From positions 1-22,119 of the forward strand of contig JBDTIZ010000196.1 of assembly GCA_039936115.1 (NCBI GenBank): a DNA stretch of 22,119 nucleotides, given 5' to 3'. This document shows, one piece after another, positions 1 through 7,192 of the stretch. The notes under the pieces were generated by a model, which saw only the letters and a program-made list of their open reading frames with translations, was not told the origin of the DNA and searched no databases. The translations under genes were made by a program, and so were the position numbers. The number at the start of each line of letters is the position of its first letter. The stretch's first letter is position 1. The DNA is from DATIJJ01 sp039936115 (GTDB lineage Bacteria; Pseudomonadota; Gammaproteobacteria; DSM-16500).

Positions 1-30
1 GTCGTTCTGGATAGTGTAATTTATTTCTCT

Positions 31-73
31 GCCGTCGTACCGCGGATTGTCCGTGGTATCCAGTCAACTTGGC
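31..73 (+). repeat. Dispersed 43-bp palindromic repeat core, copy 1
   Basis: This copy starts GCCGTCGTACCGCGG and ends CCAGTCAACTTGGC. Near-identical cores occur at 15986-16028 (inverted), 16145-16187 and 21775-21817, with deleted versions at 16058-16080 and 21643-21675. The centre of the consensus core is a hairpin with an 8-bp TACCGCGG stem and a 5-nt loop. Here two bases of the core differ (ATTGT loop region, CCGTGG arm). The sequence just upstream (tttatttctct) resembles the linker in the 16 kb copy, so the other half of a larger palindrome may lie before the window. Confidence 0.85.
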
Positions 74-97
74 CTAGATACAAGTTTGTTGCATTGC

Positions 98-103
98 TAT
101 ACT
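98..103 (+). promoter_or_regulatory. Candidate extended -10 element for plsC
   Basis: TATACT is preceded by TG one base upstream (TGCTATACT), an extended -10 arrangement. No convincing -35 is seen at 16-18 nt. It lies about 45 nt before the plsC start codon. Assigned from pattern only. Confidence 0.4.
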
Positions 104-148
104 ATCCCCAATATAAAAACACCAACAGCAAAAAACAGGTAAAAAATA

Positions 149-892
149 ATGACAACAAAAATATCAGTTTTACAATATATCAACAGATTTATACGCTCAT
201 TGGTGTTCACACTTTTTATCTCTATCGTAACTACATTTTATTGCGCAATCTGTCTACTCGCTTTTCCTTTCCCGCTGCGTTACCGTTACGCACTCATTGC
301 TTTCTGGACTCGAATGATGGTTTGCGCGATGAAAGTAATTTGTCAAATTGATTATCACGTCGAAGGATTAGAAAATATTCCAAAAAATCGCAACGGCGTT
401 GTTTTATGCAAACATCAATCCACATGGGAAACATTTTTTTTACCCAGTTTCTTTCATCAAGCAGCCATCATTGTGAAACGTGAATTACTTTGGGTACCGT
501 TTTTTGGCTGGGGCATGGCAACAATTGATCCTATTGCAATTAATCGCAGCGACAAAGCCAATGCCATGCAACAAGTTATTTCGAAAGGAAAAAAATGTTT
601 AGCGGCAGGCCGTTGGATTTTAATGTTTCCTGAAGGCACTCGAATTGCACCTGGAAAAATTGGTAATTATCGAATGGGCGGAGCGCGTTTAGCCGTTAGT
701 GCAGGTTGCCCTGTTATTCCAGTCGCACACAATGCAGGTCGATTTTGGCCAAAAGGAAAATTTTTAAAAAAACCTGGAACGATTCAGATGGTAATTGGCC
801 CTGTTATTGAAACAGCGGGTCGAACGCCAGAAGACGTGATGGCTGAAGTTAAAGCTTGGATTGAAACTACGATTTTGAAAATTGATGTGTAG
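149..892 (+). CDS. plsC: 1-acyl-sn-glycerol-3-phosphate acyltransferase (PlsC family)
   Basis: Predicted inner-membrane acyltransferase that would transfer an acyl chain to lysophosphatidic acid in phospholipid synthesis. The 247-residue length is usual for the family. A hydrophobic N-terminal segment (about residues 16-40) would anchor it. Visible motifs are the catalytic block KHQSTWETF (HX4E rather than the classical HX4D), the substrate block FPEGTR with following APG, and the VIPVAHNAG block. The HX4E form is known from a subset of proteobacterial PlsC-like proteins, so it does not argue for inactivity. The start at 149 follows a weak AGGT-like ribosome site, and translation into the membrane segment begins at once. 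The gene stands alone, convergent with the DUF3298 gene. A paralogue acting on other lysophospholipids is possible. Confidence 0.9.
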   Translation: MTTKISVLQYINRFIRSLVFTLFISIVTTFYCAICLLAFPFPLRYRYALIAFWTRMMVCAMKVICQIDYHVEGLENIPKNRNGVVLCKHQSTWETFFLPSFFHQAAIIVKRELLWVPFFGWGMATIDPIAINRSDKANAMQQVISKGKKCLAAGRWILMFPEGTRIAPGKIGNYRMGGARLAVSAGCPVIPVAHNAGRFWPKGKFLKKPGTIQMVIGPVIETAGRTPEDVMAEVKAWIETTILKIDV

Positions 893-910
893 AATTTTTG
901 TTGCTTAGAA

Positions 911-939
911 TGTCATTCCCGCCCCTTGCGAGAATGACA
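911..939. repeat. Short hairpin between convergent genes
   Basis: TGTCATTC at 911-918 pairs with GAATGACA at 932-939, an 8-bp stem around a GC-rich loop. It lies between the ends of plsC and the DUF3298 gene. It has no U-tract, so intrinsic termination is doubtful. It looks like a fragment of a dispersed repeat. Confidence 0.5.
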
Positions 940-960
940 AATCTACGTAATCTTTCGAAA

Positions 961-1821
961 TTAACTCAACATTGCACAACTTTCAGAATTAATCACACAT
1001 CCCACAATCGGCGCTTTAGACAATATCAACGGTCTCAATTCAGTATAAGGAATTTCAACTTCTTGTGGACCATCGACATAAGGTGCAACTTGATATTCAT
1101 CAAACGTAATCAAAATTCCATCATCTTCAAGATTCCAATGCGCATAATTTTTTAAAGTCGGTGCAGTACCAGCGGCAATCATCCACTTGTCATGCAATTT
1201 CTCATTCAACGATTTATTGGAATATTTTGCAAAAAGAGTTAAATACTTAGTTCCGGGTTTAAAAATATCATTCAGCGTGAGTAATTTTCCTTTGCTGAGA
1301 TCAAAGTTAAATACTTTGTGCATGTGATAAGGATGTGCTCTGCCTGCTTGCATGCCTTCGATGGATAAGCGTACGCTGACAATCGTTTGGTTTTCAGGTT
1401 TTACAACATCAATATCGTAATCAATCCGCAGGCTATTATGCTTTATCGCATCAGGCAATGTTTGCATATGCGGCATGTCTGCTTTGACATAATTTTTAAA
1501 TTGTTGGATGCTTTGCTTTACGCTCTCATTGATTAAACGATTAAATTCTTGCGCCGGTGCAGTTAAGTTATCAGCGTAAATTTGTGGAATTTTAGTATCA
1601 ATCGTGTACGAAAATTGTTGATCTTCTTCATGACGCGTCTCGGGTGAAATTTTAAAATATTGATTAACTTGAATACTTTCATTTTCTTTGCTATCAATCA
1701 CAGCAAGCCCTTCTCCCGTCGCAGTTGCAACAGGTGCTGTTGCAGATGTTTCGGTTGTGTCAGCAATGCTGACGTTCGCAAAAAATGCGGTTGTAATTAA
1801 AATACTAGCGAGTTTTTTCAT
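961..1821 (-). CDS. Secreted DUF3298 (RsiV C-terminal-like) domain protein
   Basis: An exported protein of 286 residues if translation starts at 1821. That start gives a typical signal peptide (MKK, then a hydrophobic run LASILITTAFFANVSIA) and has AAAGG about 9 nt upstream. The longer reading from 1866 would start almost at the predicted transcription start and hide the signal peptide, so it is rejected. The C-terminal half matches the DUF3298 pattern: HPYHMHKVFNFDL, then GKLLTLNDIF, then FDEYQVAPYVDGPQEVEIPY. An upstream helical part contains FNRLINESVKQSI, as in DUF4163/DUF3298 pairs. The family includes the extracytoplasmic part of the anti-sigma factor RsiV and peptidoglycan-deacetylase accessory domains. 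No transmembrane anchor beyond the signal peptide is seen, so the protein is probably periplasmic. Its specific role is unknown. Confidence 0.8.
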   Translation of the reverse strand: MKKLASILITTAFFANVSIADTTETSATAPVATATGEGLAVIDSKENESIQVNQYFKISPETRHEEDQQFSYTIDTKIPQIYADNLTAPAQEFNRLINESVKQSIQQFKNYVKADMPHMQTLPDAIKHNSLRIDYDIDVVKPENQTIVSVRLSIEGMQAGRAHPYHMHKVFNFDLSKGKLLTLNDIFKPGTKYLTLFAKYSNKSLNEKLHDKWMIAAGTAPTLKNYAHWNLEDDGILITFDEYQVAPYVDGPQEVEIPYTELRPLILSKAPIVGCVINSESCAMLS

Positions 1822-1881
1822 TATAAATACCTTTGTTGTTTGGAAAGAAATGTTTTTGAATTGCACAGGTTGGTGTCCAAA

Positions 1882-1911
1882 AATATATCAGAGCTAGCTT
1901 TGCTGGGTCAA
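1882..1911 (-). promoter_or_regulatory. Sigma70-like promoter of the DUF3298 gene
   Basis: On the minus strand TTGACC (-35, 1911-1906) is followed after 18 nt by TATATT (-10, 1887-1882). Transcription would start near 1875, giving a leader of about 54 nt before the ATG at 1821. This supports the shorter start of that gene. Confidence 0.6.
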
Positions 1912-1950
1912 CTTAAATTTAGCGATTATTTGGAATGTGACAGCATTTAA

Positions 1951-1978
1951 TTGTTGTTGGGCATGAAATGAGTAAAAT
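1951..1978 (+). promoter_or_regulatory. Weak candidate promoter of the LPS core operon
   Basis: TTGTTG (1951-1956) and TAAAAT (1973-1978) are spaced by 16 nt. It is upstream of waaG and would place the repeats at 1983-2099 in a leader of about 140 nt. Both elements deviate from consensus. Confidence 0.3.
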
Positions 1979-1982
1979 ACCC

Positions 1983-2099
1983 GTAGCAGCAGCCAGGCGA
2001 AAGTGTATGGCCGTCAAGCTGCTGTTACCTCGCGCTTGGCACTGTCATGCCGCACTTGGCGCTGTCATACTGTCACCCCACAACAAGTGCGGGGTGACA
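1983..2099. repeat. Repeat-rich leader upstream of waaG
   Basis: Three structures lie side by side. An 11-bp hairpin pairs GTAGCAGCAGC (1983-1993) with GCTGCTGTTAC (2018-2028), with one wobble pair. A 20-bp direct repeat of the type CGC-CTTGGC-CTGTCAT occurs twice at 2031-2050 and 2051-2070, with 17 of 20 bases the same. A hairpin pairs TGTCACCCC (2071-2079) with GGGGTGACA (2091-2099), and its loop holds AACAAGTGC. The last structure belongs to the same repeat family as 13062-13187. Confidence 0.75.
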
Positions 2100-2126
2100 C
2101 AAAAATCAACCCAACAAGTGAGCCCA

Positions 2127-3248
2127 ATGAAACTCGCATTTTGTCTTTACAATTATTTTCCCTTCGGCGGATTGCAGCGTGATTTTTTGCGAATAGCCAA
2201 AGAATGTGTTAAACGAGGACATCAAGTTGATGTCTACACTATGGTGTGGGATGACGACTTAGATCCAGAGCTCTCTGTCACTATGCTGCCGCAGAAAGCT
2301 TGCCAGAACCACACTCGGAGCCAACAGTTCGTCAAAGCGTTACAACCTTATCTCAGAGAGCATCATTACGATCTCGTGGTCGGTTTCAATAAAATGCCAG
2401 GGTTAGACGTCTATTACGCCGCCGATACCTGTGTGCAAGAAAAAACACGACAAAAACATGGCGCATGGTATCGATGGCTGCCGCGCTATCACCATTTGTT
2501 GGCATATGAACAAGCAGTGTTTGAGCGCAGCAGTACGACAGAAATATTAATGATCTCTGCAACAGAACAAGCCGTGTTTGAAAAGTTTTATCACACCCAG
2601 CCAGCGCGCTTTCATTTATTGCCCCCTGGCATTGCTCGAGATCGAATTGCGCCATTCAATGCAGAACAGATACGACAAGAGTTGCGTGCCGAATTTAAAT
2701 TGGCAGATGACACGTTTTTATTATTGGCAGTGGGATCAGGTTTTAAAGCCAAGGGATTAGACCGGTCACTGTTGGCAATTGCAGCGCTGCCCACAGCGTT
2801 AAAACAGCGTACTAAATTGATTATTATCGGAAAAGATAACCAGACGATTTTTCAACAACAGGCCAATCGTTTGGGCATCACAGACCAGGTCACTTTTTTA
2901 CAGGGGCGTAACGATGTCCCACGCTTCTTGCTGGGAGCTGATTTGTTACTACATCCTGCTTATCACGAAAATACCGGCACTGTTTTGCTTGAAGCATTAA
3001 CGGCAGGCTTGCCCGTCTTGACGACAGACGTGTGTGGCTATGCGCATTATATTGACCAAGCGCAGGCCGGAAAGGTCTTGAAATCGCCTTATCAGCAAAC
3101 GGATTTTAATCAAACTTTAGTAGATATGTTATTATTACCCGAGCGAAAAATCTGGCAGCAGAATGGAATAAGCTTCGCAAAACAAGCGGATATCTACAGC
3201 ATGCCAGAACGTGCCGTCGATAAAATTGAGTCATTTAAAAAATGCTAA
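2127..3248 (+). CDS. waaG: LPS inner-core glucosyltransferase I (WaaG/RfaG, GT4)
   Basis: Predicted retaining GT4 enzyme that adds the first glucose to heptose II of the LPS core on the cytoplasmic face of the inner membrane. With the start at 2127 it has 373 residues, close to the 374 of E. coli WaaG. The N-terminus MKLAFCLYNYFPFGG and the following LQRDF are diagnostic. Other landmarks are the GFNKMPGLDVYYAADTC block, LPPGI, and the nucleotide-sugar EX7E motif (E281 to E289, within HENTGTVLLEALTAG). The open frame runs back to 1968, but that extension is encoded by repeats and is rejected. Its stop overlaps the start region of waaP, indicating an operon. A homologue transferring another hexose is possible. 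Confidence 0.93.
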   Translation: MKLAFCLYNYFPFGGLQRDFLRIAKECVKRGHQVDVYTMVWDDDLDPELSVTMLPQKACQNHTRSQQFVKALQPYLREHHYDLVVGFNKMPGLDVYYAADTCVQEKTRQKHGAWYRWLPRYHHLLAYEQAVFERSSTTEILMISATEQAVFEKFYHTQPARFHLLPPGIARDRIAPFNAEQIRQELRAEFKLADDTFLLLAVGSGFKAKGLDRSLLAIAALPTALKQRTKLIIIGKDNQTIFQQQANRLGITDQVTFLQGRNDVPRFLLGADLLLHPAYHENTGTVLLEALTAGLPVLTTDVCGYAHYIDQAQAGKVLKSPYQQTDFNQTLVDMLLLPERKIWQQNGISFAKQADIYSMPERAVDKIESFKKC

Positions 3249-4021
3249 TGATTAAAACAGATATAAACTCTCAGTTGTCAGCAGAAATGCCTCTATTCGA
3301 TCAATTGATGGCTATGCAGGGCAAAGTGTATCGCGAATTAGAAAACCGCCGTACGCAACGAGTTGTGTTGAACGATCAAGCTTATTTTATCAAACAGCAT
3401 TTCGGTGTGGGTTGGCGCGAAATCATAAAAAATCTCTGTCAATTACGTTTACCCATTACCAGCGCTAAAAATGAATGGCGCGCTCTTCAGCGTTTAAATG
3501 AGTTAACGATTCCTGTGCCTGAAATTATGGCTTATGGCAATCGAGGTATGAATCCGGCGACCCAGCAGTCATTCTTAATGACTCGCGAATTACCAGAACA
3601 CATTACGCTGGAAGATTTAGGCAAAAAATGGCGAACTGATGCGCCAACATTTCGCTTCAAGCAGAAATTAATCAAAGAAGTTGCTCGTATTGCACGAATA
3701 ATGCATGAAAATGGTATTAACCATAGAGATTTTTATATTTGTCATTTATTGTTAGATTTGAAACACCAAATAAAGCCGCTGCTTTATTTAATCGATTTGC
3801 ATCGTGCAGGAATTCATAAGACCACACCCAAGCGTTGGGTGATTAAAGATTTGGCCGGTTTATATTTTTCAAGTCATGAAATCGGTTTAACAGAACGAGA
3901 TTTGTTGCGTTTTATTAAAGAATATCGTAATAAATCATTGAGAGCAGTCTTAACCAAGGAAGCCGCTTTTTGGCAGAGGGTAAAAATACGTGGCGATAAA
4001 TTGTATCGAAAACATGCGTGA
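3242..4021 (+). CDS. waaP: LPS core heptose(I) kinase (WaaP/RfaP)
   Basis: Predicted kinase that phosphorylates heptose I of the LPS inner core; in Pseudomonas this step is essential and supports outer-membrane integrity. The 259-residue length is typical. Visible kinase-fold residues are Lys51 (YFIKQHF), the catalytic HRD at 161-163 in GINHRDFYICHLL, and Asp185 in LIDLHR. GINHRD-YICH is the signature of WaaP. Two starts are possible, the ATG at 3242 or the ATG at 3248 that shares a base with the waaG TAA; both imply translational coupling. The order waaG then waaP matches the core clusters of Pseudomonas and enterobacteria. No heptosyltransferase genes waaC or waaF are seen in this window. 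Confidence 0.93.
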   Translation: MLMIKTDINSQLSAEMPLFDQLMAMQGKVYRELENRRTQRVVLNDQAYFIKQHFGVGWREIIKNLCQLRLPITSAKNEWRALQRLNELTIPVPEIMAYGNRGMNPATQQSFLMTRELPEHITLEDLGKKWRTDAPTFRFKQKLIKEVARIARIMHENGINHRDFYICHLLLDLKHQIKPLLYLIDLHRAGIHKTTPKRWVIKDLAGLYFSSHEIGLTERDLLRFIKEYRNKSLRAVLTKEAAFWQRVKIRGDKLYRKHA

Positions 4022-5471
4022 TGTTATGAAGCAAGAAATTTCCTGGAAACAGTTGCGTCGAGCTAACCGCGCGACGCCTGTACCGTTTCTCTTAACACTC
4101 AACGCGAATGAATTTCCATTTGAATGCGAGGAAATTGTACGAATCATCCCTGGCAAACGCCTAGTGTTGTTTGGGACTTGGAACGAACAACAAGTCGTTG
4201 CTAAATTATTTTATGAGACTCGCAATGCCAAACGACATTTTGAACGTGAATTGATAGGTGTTGAAACATTAATGGCATCTGGCGTGCCTACACCAAAATT
4301 ATTATTTTCTGGCGCTGCGCTAAAAAATCAAGTGCAAGTATTAATCTTCGAACGAATCATTGATGCACAAACTCTAGAGGATATTTGGCAAGATAAAACT
4401 AGTCCTTTAGAAATAGAGCTATTAATGGAAGCAGTCATTCTTGAATTAGCGACGCAACATGTGCTGGGAATTGTGCAACATGATTTGCATTTTAAAAATC
4501 TCTTAATTAAAAATAATCAAATTTTAACCTTAGATGGCGGCAGTATTGAATGTATCAGTCATGAGCCTTTAAGTAAAAAAGACAGTCTTGATCATCTGGG
4601 CTTATTCTTTGCGCAATTAGGCGTTGGCACCGAGGAATTACAAGGCCATTTATTTGATGTTTATACTAAGGCACGCGGCTGGTTGGTCAAAAAAGCCGAT
4701 ATAAAACTCTTGAAAAATGCCATAAAAAAATGGGCCGCGCAGCGCTGGAAAAATTACGAAAGAAAAATTGTGCGTAATTGCACAGCATTCAAGAAGGTGT
4801 CAAAAGCAACTGCACTGATGATGTATGCGCAAGAATATACATCGGTGGATTTTTTAAATGTATTAGCTAATCCTGAAGCGATATTTTCAGATCCGAAAAC
4901 AGAGATTTTAAAGTCGGGTAGAACAACGACTGTCGTCAAATTTACGGTTGACGACAAAACATTAGTGCTTAAGCGATATAACGTAAAAGATGCCTGGCAT
5001 TGGGCGCGCCGTAGTTTGCGTCAAACACGCGCCGCACGTTCCTGGCGTTTAGCCAATTTATTGAGATTGTTTGGCGTACCCACAGCGAAACCGGTTGCGT
5101 TCATTGAAAAACGTTTTTTAGGATTGCGCCATAAATCTTATTTCATTATGGAATATGTGTCGGGCACACATATTGGTGAGTATTTCTCAAGCTATCGCGA
5201 AGATGATGCACATTATGAAAAAATCGCGTTACGCGTTGCAATATTATTAAAAAATCTAGCCAAATTGCGAATGAGTCATGGTGATTTAAAAACAACGAAT
5301 ATTTTAATCGAACATGAACGGCCGTTATTGATCGATTTAGATGGGATGTCAGAACATAAGCGTAAGGGTGAAATGAAGCGTGCTTATCAAGCTGAAATAA
5401 AACGGTTTATGAAAAATTGGGCGAGCTATCCGAGCTTGCAAGCGTTGTTTGGGAAGTTGTTGCAAGATTAA
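3990..5471 (+). CDS. Tandem kinase-domain protein of the LPS kinase/InaA family (WapP/WapQ-like)
   Basis: Two kinase-like domains lie in one chain of up to 493 residues. Domain 1 (about 55-230) has Lys72 (VVAKLF), HDLHFKNLL with Asp165 and Asn170, and Asp182 in DGG. Domain 2 (about 310-480) has Lys328 (LVLKRY), HGDLKTTN with Asp432 and Asn437, and IDLDG at 448-452. Both halves keep the residues needed for catalysis. Position after waaP suggests phosphorylation of further core sugars, as proposed for WapP/WapQ of Pseudomonas; the substrate is inference. The start is uncertain: GTG 3990 has AGAGGG about 9 nt upstream but overlaps waaP by 32 nt, while ATG 4014 and ATG 4026 lack a clear ribosome site. 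ATG 4026 would begin MKQEISWKQL. Confidence 0.8.
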   Translation: MAINCIENMRDVMKQEISWKQLRRANRATPVPFLLTLNANEFPFECEEIVRIIPGKRLVLFGTWNEQQVVAKLFYETRNAKRHFERELIGVETLMASGVPTPKLLFSGAALKNQVQVLIFERIIDAQTLEDIWQDKTSPLEIELLMEAVILELATQHVLGIVQHDLHFKNLLIKNNQILTLDGGSIECISHEPLSKKDSLDHLGLFFAQLGVGTEELQGHLFDVYTKARGWLVKKADIKLLKNAIKKWAAQRWKNYERKIVRNCTAFKKVSKATALMMYAQEYTSVDFLNVLANPEAIFSDPKTEILKSGRTTTVVKFTVDDKTLVLKRYNVKDAWHWARRSLRQTRAARSWRLANLLRLFGVPTAKPVAFIEKRFLGLRHKSYFIMEYVSGTHIGEYFSSYREDDAHYEKIALRVAILLKNLAKLRMSHGDLKTTNILIEHERPLLIDLDGMSEHKRKGEMKRAYQAEIKRFMKNWASYPSLQALFGKLLQD

Positions 5472-5490
5472 CCCTCCGCAACTGTCATCC

Positions 5491-5593
5491 GCTTTTGTAG
5501 GGGCGAACCTATGTGTTCGCCCTGCGGCCTTGATATGCGAATGTTATCTCTTCGATAAAGAGGGCGAACACATAGGTTCGCCCCTACAAAAGC
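5491..5593. mobile_element. MITE-like palindromic element, copy A (103 bp)
   Basis: A perfect 33-bp inverted repeat (5491-5523 and 5561-5593) flanks a 37-nt centre. The arm contains GTAGGGGCGAACCTATGTG followed by TTCGCCCT. Copy B at 12966-13056 has the same arms in 27 bp and a centre of the same 37-nt length; when reverse-complemented, 24 of the 37 centre bases agree. Conserved arms and centre mark a mobile, non-coding family, not a terminator. It sits just past the end of the tandem kinase gene and could also fold in the transcript. Confidence 0.8.
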
Positions 5594-5668
5594 CGCTTCG
5601 CTCAGGATTGGGAGAAGAGAAATTGAGAAAGCCATATAGGAATAGCTATTTATCAAGGAGAACCCATC

Positions 5669-7114
5669 ATGCAGCTTCAAAACAAATCCCTCTTCCGCGA
5701 ACAATGTTATCTCAACGGCAAATGGATCAACGCCGATAATAAAAAAGCAATTTCCGTATACAATCCATTCGATCAAAGTTTATTGGGAACTGTACCCGAA
5801 TGCGGAACCGAAGAAACACGTCGTGCGATTTTAGCAGCAGAAGTTGGATTACAAACCTGGCGTAGCTTAACCGCAAAAGCACGCGCTGATTTTTTATTAC
5901 GTTGGGCGAAATTGATTGATGATAATAAAGAAGATCTTGCGATTTTGATGACACTAGAGCAAGGCAAGCCTTTAGCTGAATCGCGTGCTGAAATTGAGTA
6001 TGGAAATTCATTTATAAAATGGTTTGCTGAAGAAGGCAGGCGAATTTATGGCGACATCATTCCTTCAAATAAACCTAACCAACATTTATTAGTGATCAAA
6101 CAGGCACTAGGCGTTGTAGGCGCTATCACTCCATGGAATTTCCCAAACGCGATGATTACACGTAAATGCGCGCCCGCTTTAGCGGCAGGTTGCACAGTTG
6201 TTATCAAACCAGCAGAAGACACACCTTTTTCTGCATTAGCGTTAGCGGTATTAGCTGAGTTAGCAGAAATACCACCGGGTGTGATTAATGTGATAACAGG
6301 TGTGGCTGAAAAAATTGGCGCAGAATTAACGTCAAATCCTATCGTAAAAAAAATATCATTCACAGGTTCAACAGAGGTCGGCAAATTATTGATGCAGCAA
6401 TCCGCATCCACGGTGAAAAAGATTTCATTAGAGTTAGGTGGAAATGCGCCGTTTATTGTATTTGATGATGCGGATGTGGATGCGGCTGTTAAAGGGCTAA
6501 TGGCATCTAAATTTCGAAATTCCGGACAAACATGTGTGTGTGCGAATCGTGTTTTGGTGCAAGAAAAAATTTACGATGAATTTGCTAATAAATTACTAGT
6601 AGCTGTGAAAAAATTAAAAATAGGTAATGGCTTGGAAGCAGGCTCACAAATTGGTCCTTTGATTAATACTGATGCGGTTGAAAAAGTAAAAGCGCATATT
6701 CAGGATGCGACGACTAAAGGCGCCAAAATTGAATTTGGCGGCACGCCTAACGCGTTAGGAAAATTATTTTTTAATCCGACAATTCTAACGGATGTCACTG
6801 CAAAAATGCGTATTGCTAAAGAAGAGACGTTTGGACCTGTCGCACCGCTTTTTCGATTTAATACAGAAGAGGAAGCGATCAAGATGGCGAATGATACGGA
6901 GTTTGGTTTGGCATCTTATTTTTACAGCCGTGATATTTATCGTGTTTGGCGAGTGGCTGAAAGTTTGGAATACGGGATGGTTGGGATTAATGAAGGAATT
7001 ATGTCAACTGAAGTTGCGCCGTTTGGTGGGTACAAAGAATCTGGTATTGGGCGTGAAGGATCTAAGTATGGGATTGATGAGTATGTGGAGCTTAAGTATT
7101 TGTGCATGGGGTGA
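5669..7114 (+). CDS. gabD: NADP-dependent succinate (or glutarate) semialdehyde dehydrogenase, GabD/DavD type
   Basis: Predicted cytosolic aldehyde dehydrogenase oxidising succinate semialdehyde to succinate, or glutarate semialdehyde to glutarate in lysine breakdown by the 5-aminovalerate route. The 481 residues align with E. coli GabD (482) from end to end by eye: LFREQ near the start, ALTAK-like SLTAKARA, WFAEEGRRIYGD, TPWNFPNAMITRK. Catalytic residues visible are Asn157, Lys180, Glu255 (ELGGNAPF) and Cys289 in SGQTCVCANR, with the second Cys291 that forms a redox pair in E. coli GabD. The start has a strong AAGGAG about 8 nt upstream. It is a single gene, convergent with hglS. No transaminase gene (gabT/davT) is adjacent, so the substrate choice stays open. 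Confidence 0.92.
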   Translation: MQLQNKSLFREQCYLNGKWINADNKKAISVYNPFDQSLLGTVPECGTEETRRAILAAEVGLQTWRSLTAKARADFLLRWAKLIDDNKEDLAILMTLEQGKPLAESRAEIEYGNSFIKWFAEEGRRIYGDIIPSNKPNQHLLVIKQALGVVGAITPWNFPNAMITRKCAPALAAGCTVVIKPAEDTPFSALALAVLAELAEIPPGVINVITGVAEKIGAELTSNPIVKKISFTGSTEVGKLLMQQSASTVKKISLELGGNAPFIVFDDADVDAAVKGLMASKFRNSGQTCVCANRVLVQEKIYDEFANKLLVAVKKLKIGNGLEAGSQIGPLINTDAVEKVKAHIQDATTKGAKIEFGGTPNALGKLFFNPTILTDVTAKMRIAKEETFGPVAPLFRFNTEEEAIKMANDTEFGLASYFYSRDIYRVWRVAESLEYGMVGINEGIMSTEVAPFGGYKESGIGREGSKYGIDEYVELKYLCMG

Positions 7115-7120
7115 TCTGGA

Positions 7121-7165
7121 ATCAAAACTGATGCTATATTGAGTGAATTTAGCATCGGTTTTGAT
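7121..7165. terminator. Hairpin between convergent gabD and hglS
   Basis: ATCAAAACTGATGCTA (7121-7136) pairs with TAGCATCGGTTTTGAT (7150-7165), a 16-bp stem with one wobble pair and a 13-nt loop. It starts 7 nt after the gabD stop. The tract after the stem (TTGTAAAAAA) is poor in T on the plus strand, so termination efficiency is uncertain, but position and stem fit a terminator. Confidence 0.6.
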
Positions 7166-7192
7166 TTGTAAAAAAGACCGCAATCACACGAT

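Noticed and set aside
1822..1866. Upstream start of the DUF3298 gene
   Set aside because: It would bury the signal peptide and lies almost at the predicted transcription start; the ATG at 1821 has a ribosome site.
1968..2126. N-terminal extension of waaG to the upstream ATG
   Set aside because: The extra 53 codons are made of hairpin and direct-repeat sequence, and the conserved WaaG N-terminus starts exactly at the ATG at 2127.
5491..5593. Rho-independent terminator of the LPS operon
   Set aside because: The 33-bp arms and the conserved centre mark a mobile repeat, and there is no U-tract; a secondary terminator effect remains possible.
5449..5776. Open frames on both strands across the MITE-like element
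   Set aside because: They are translations of the palindromic repeat (the same peptide appears on both strands), with no ribosome site of their own.
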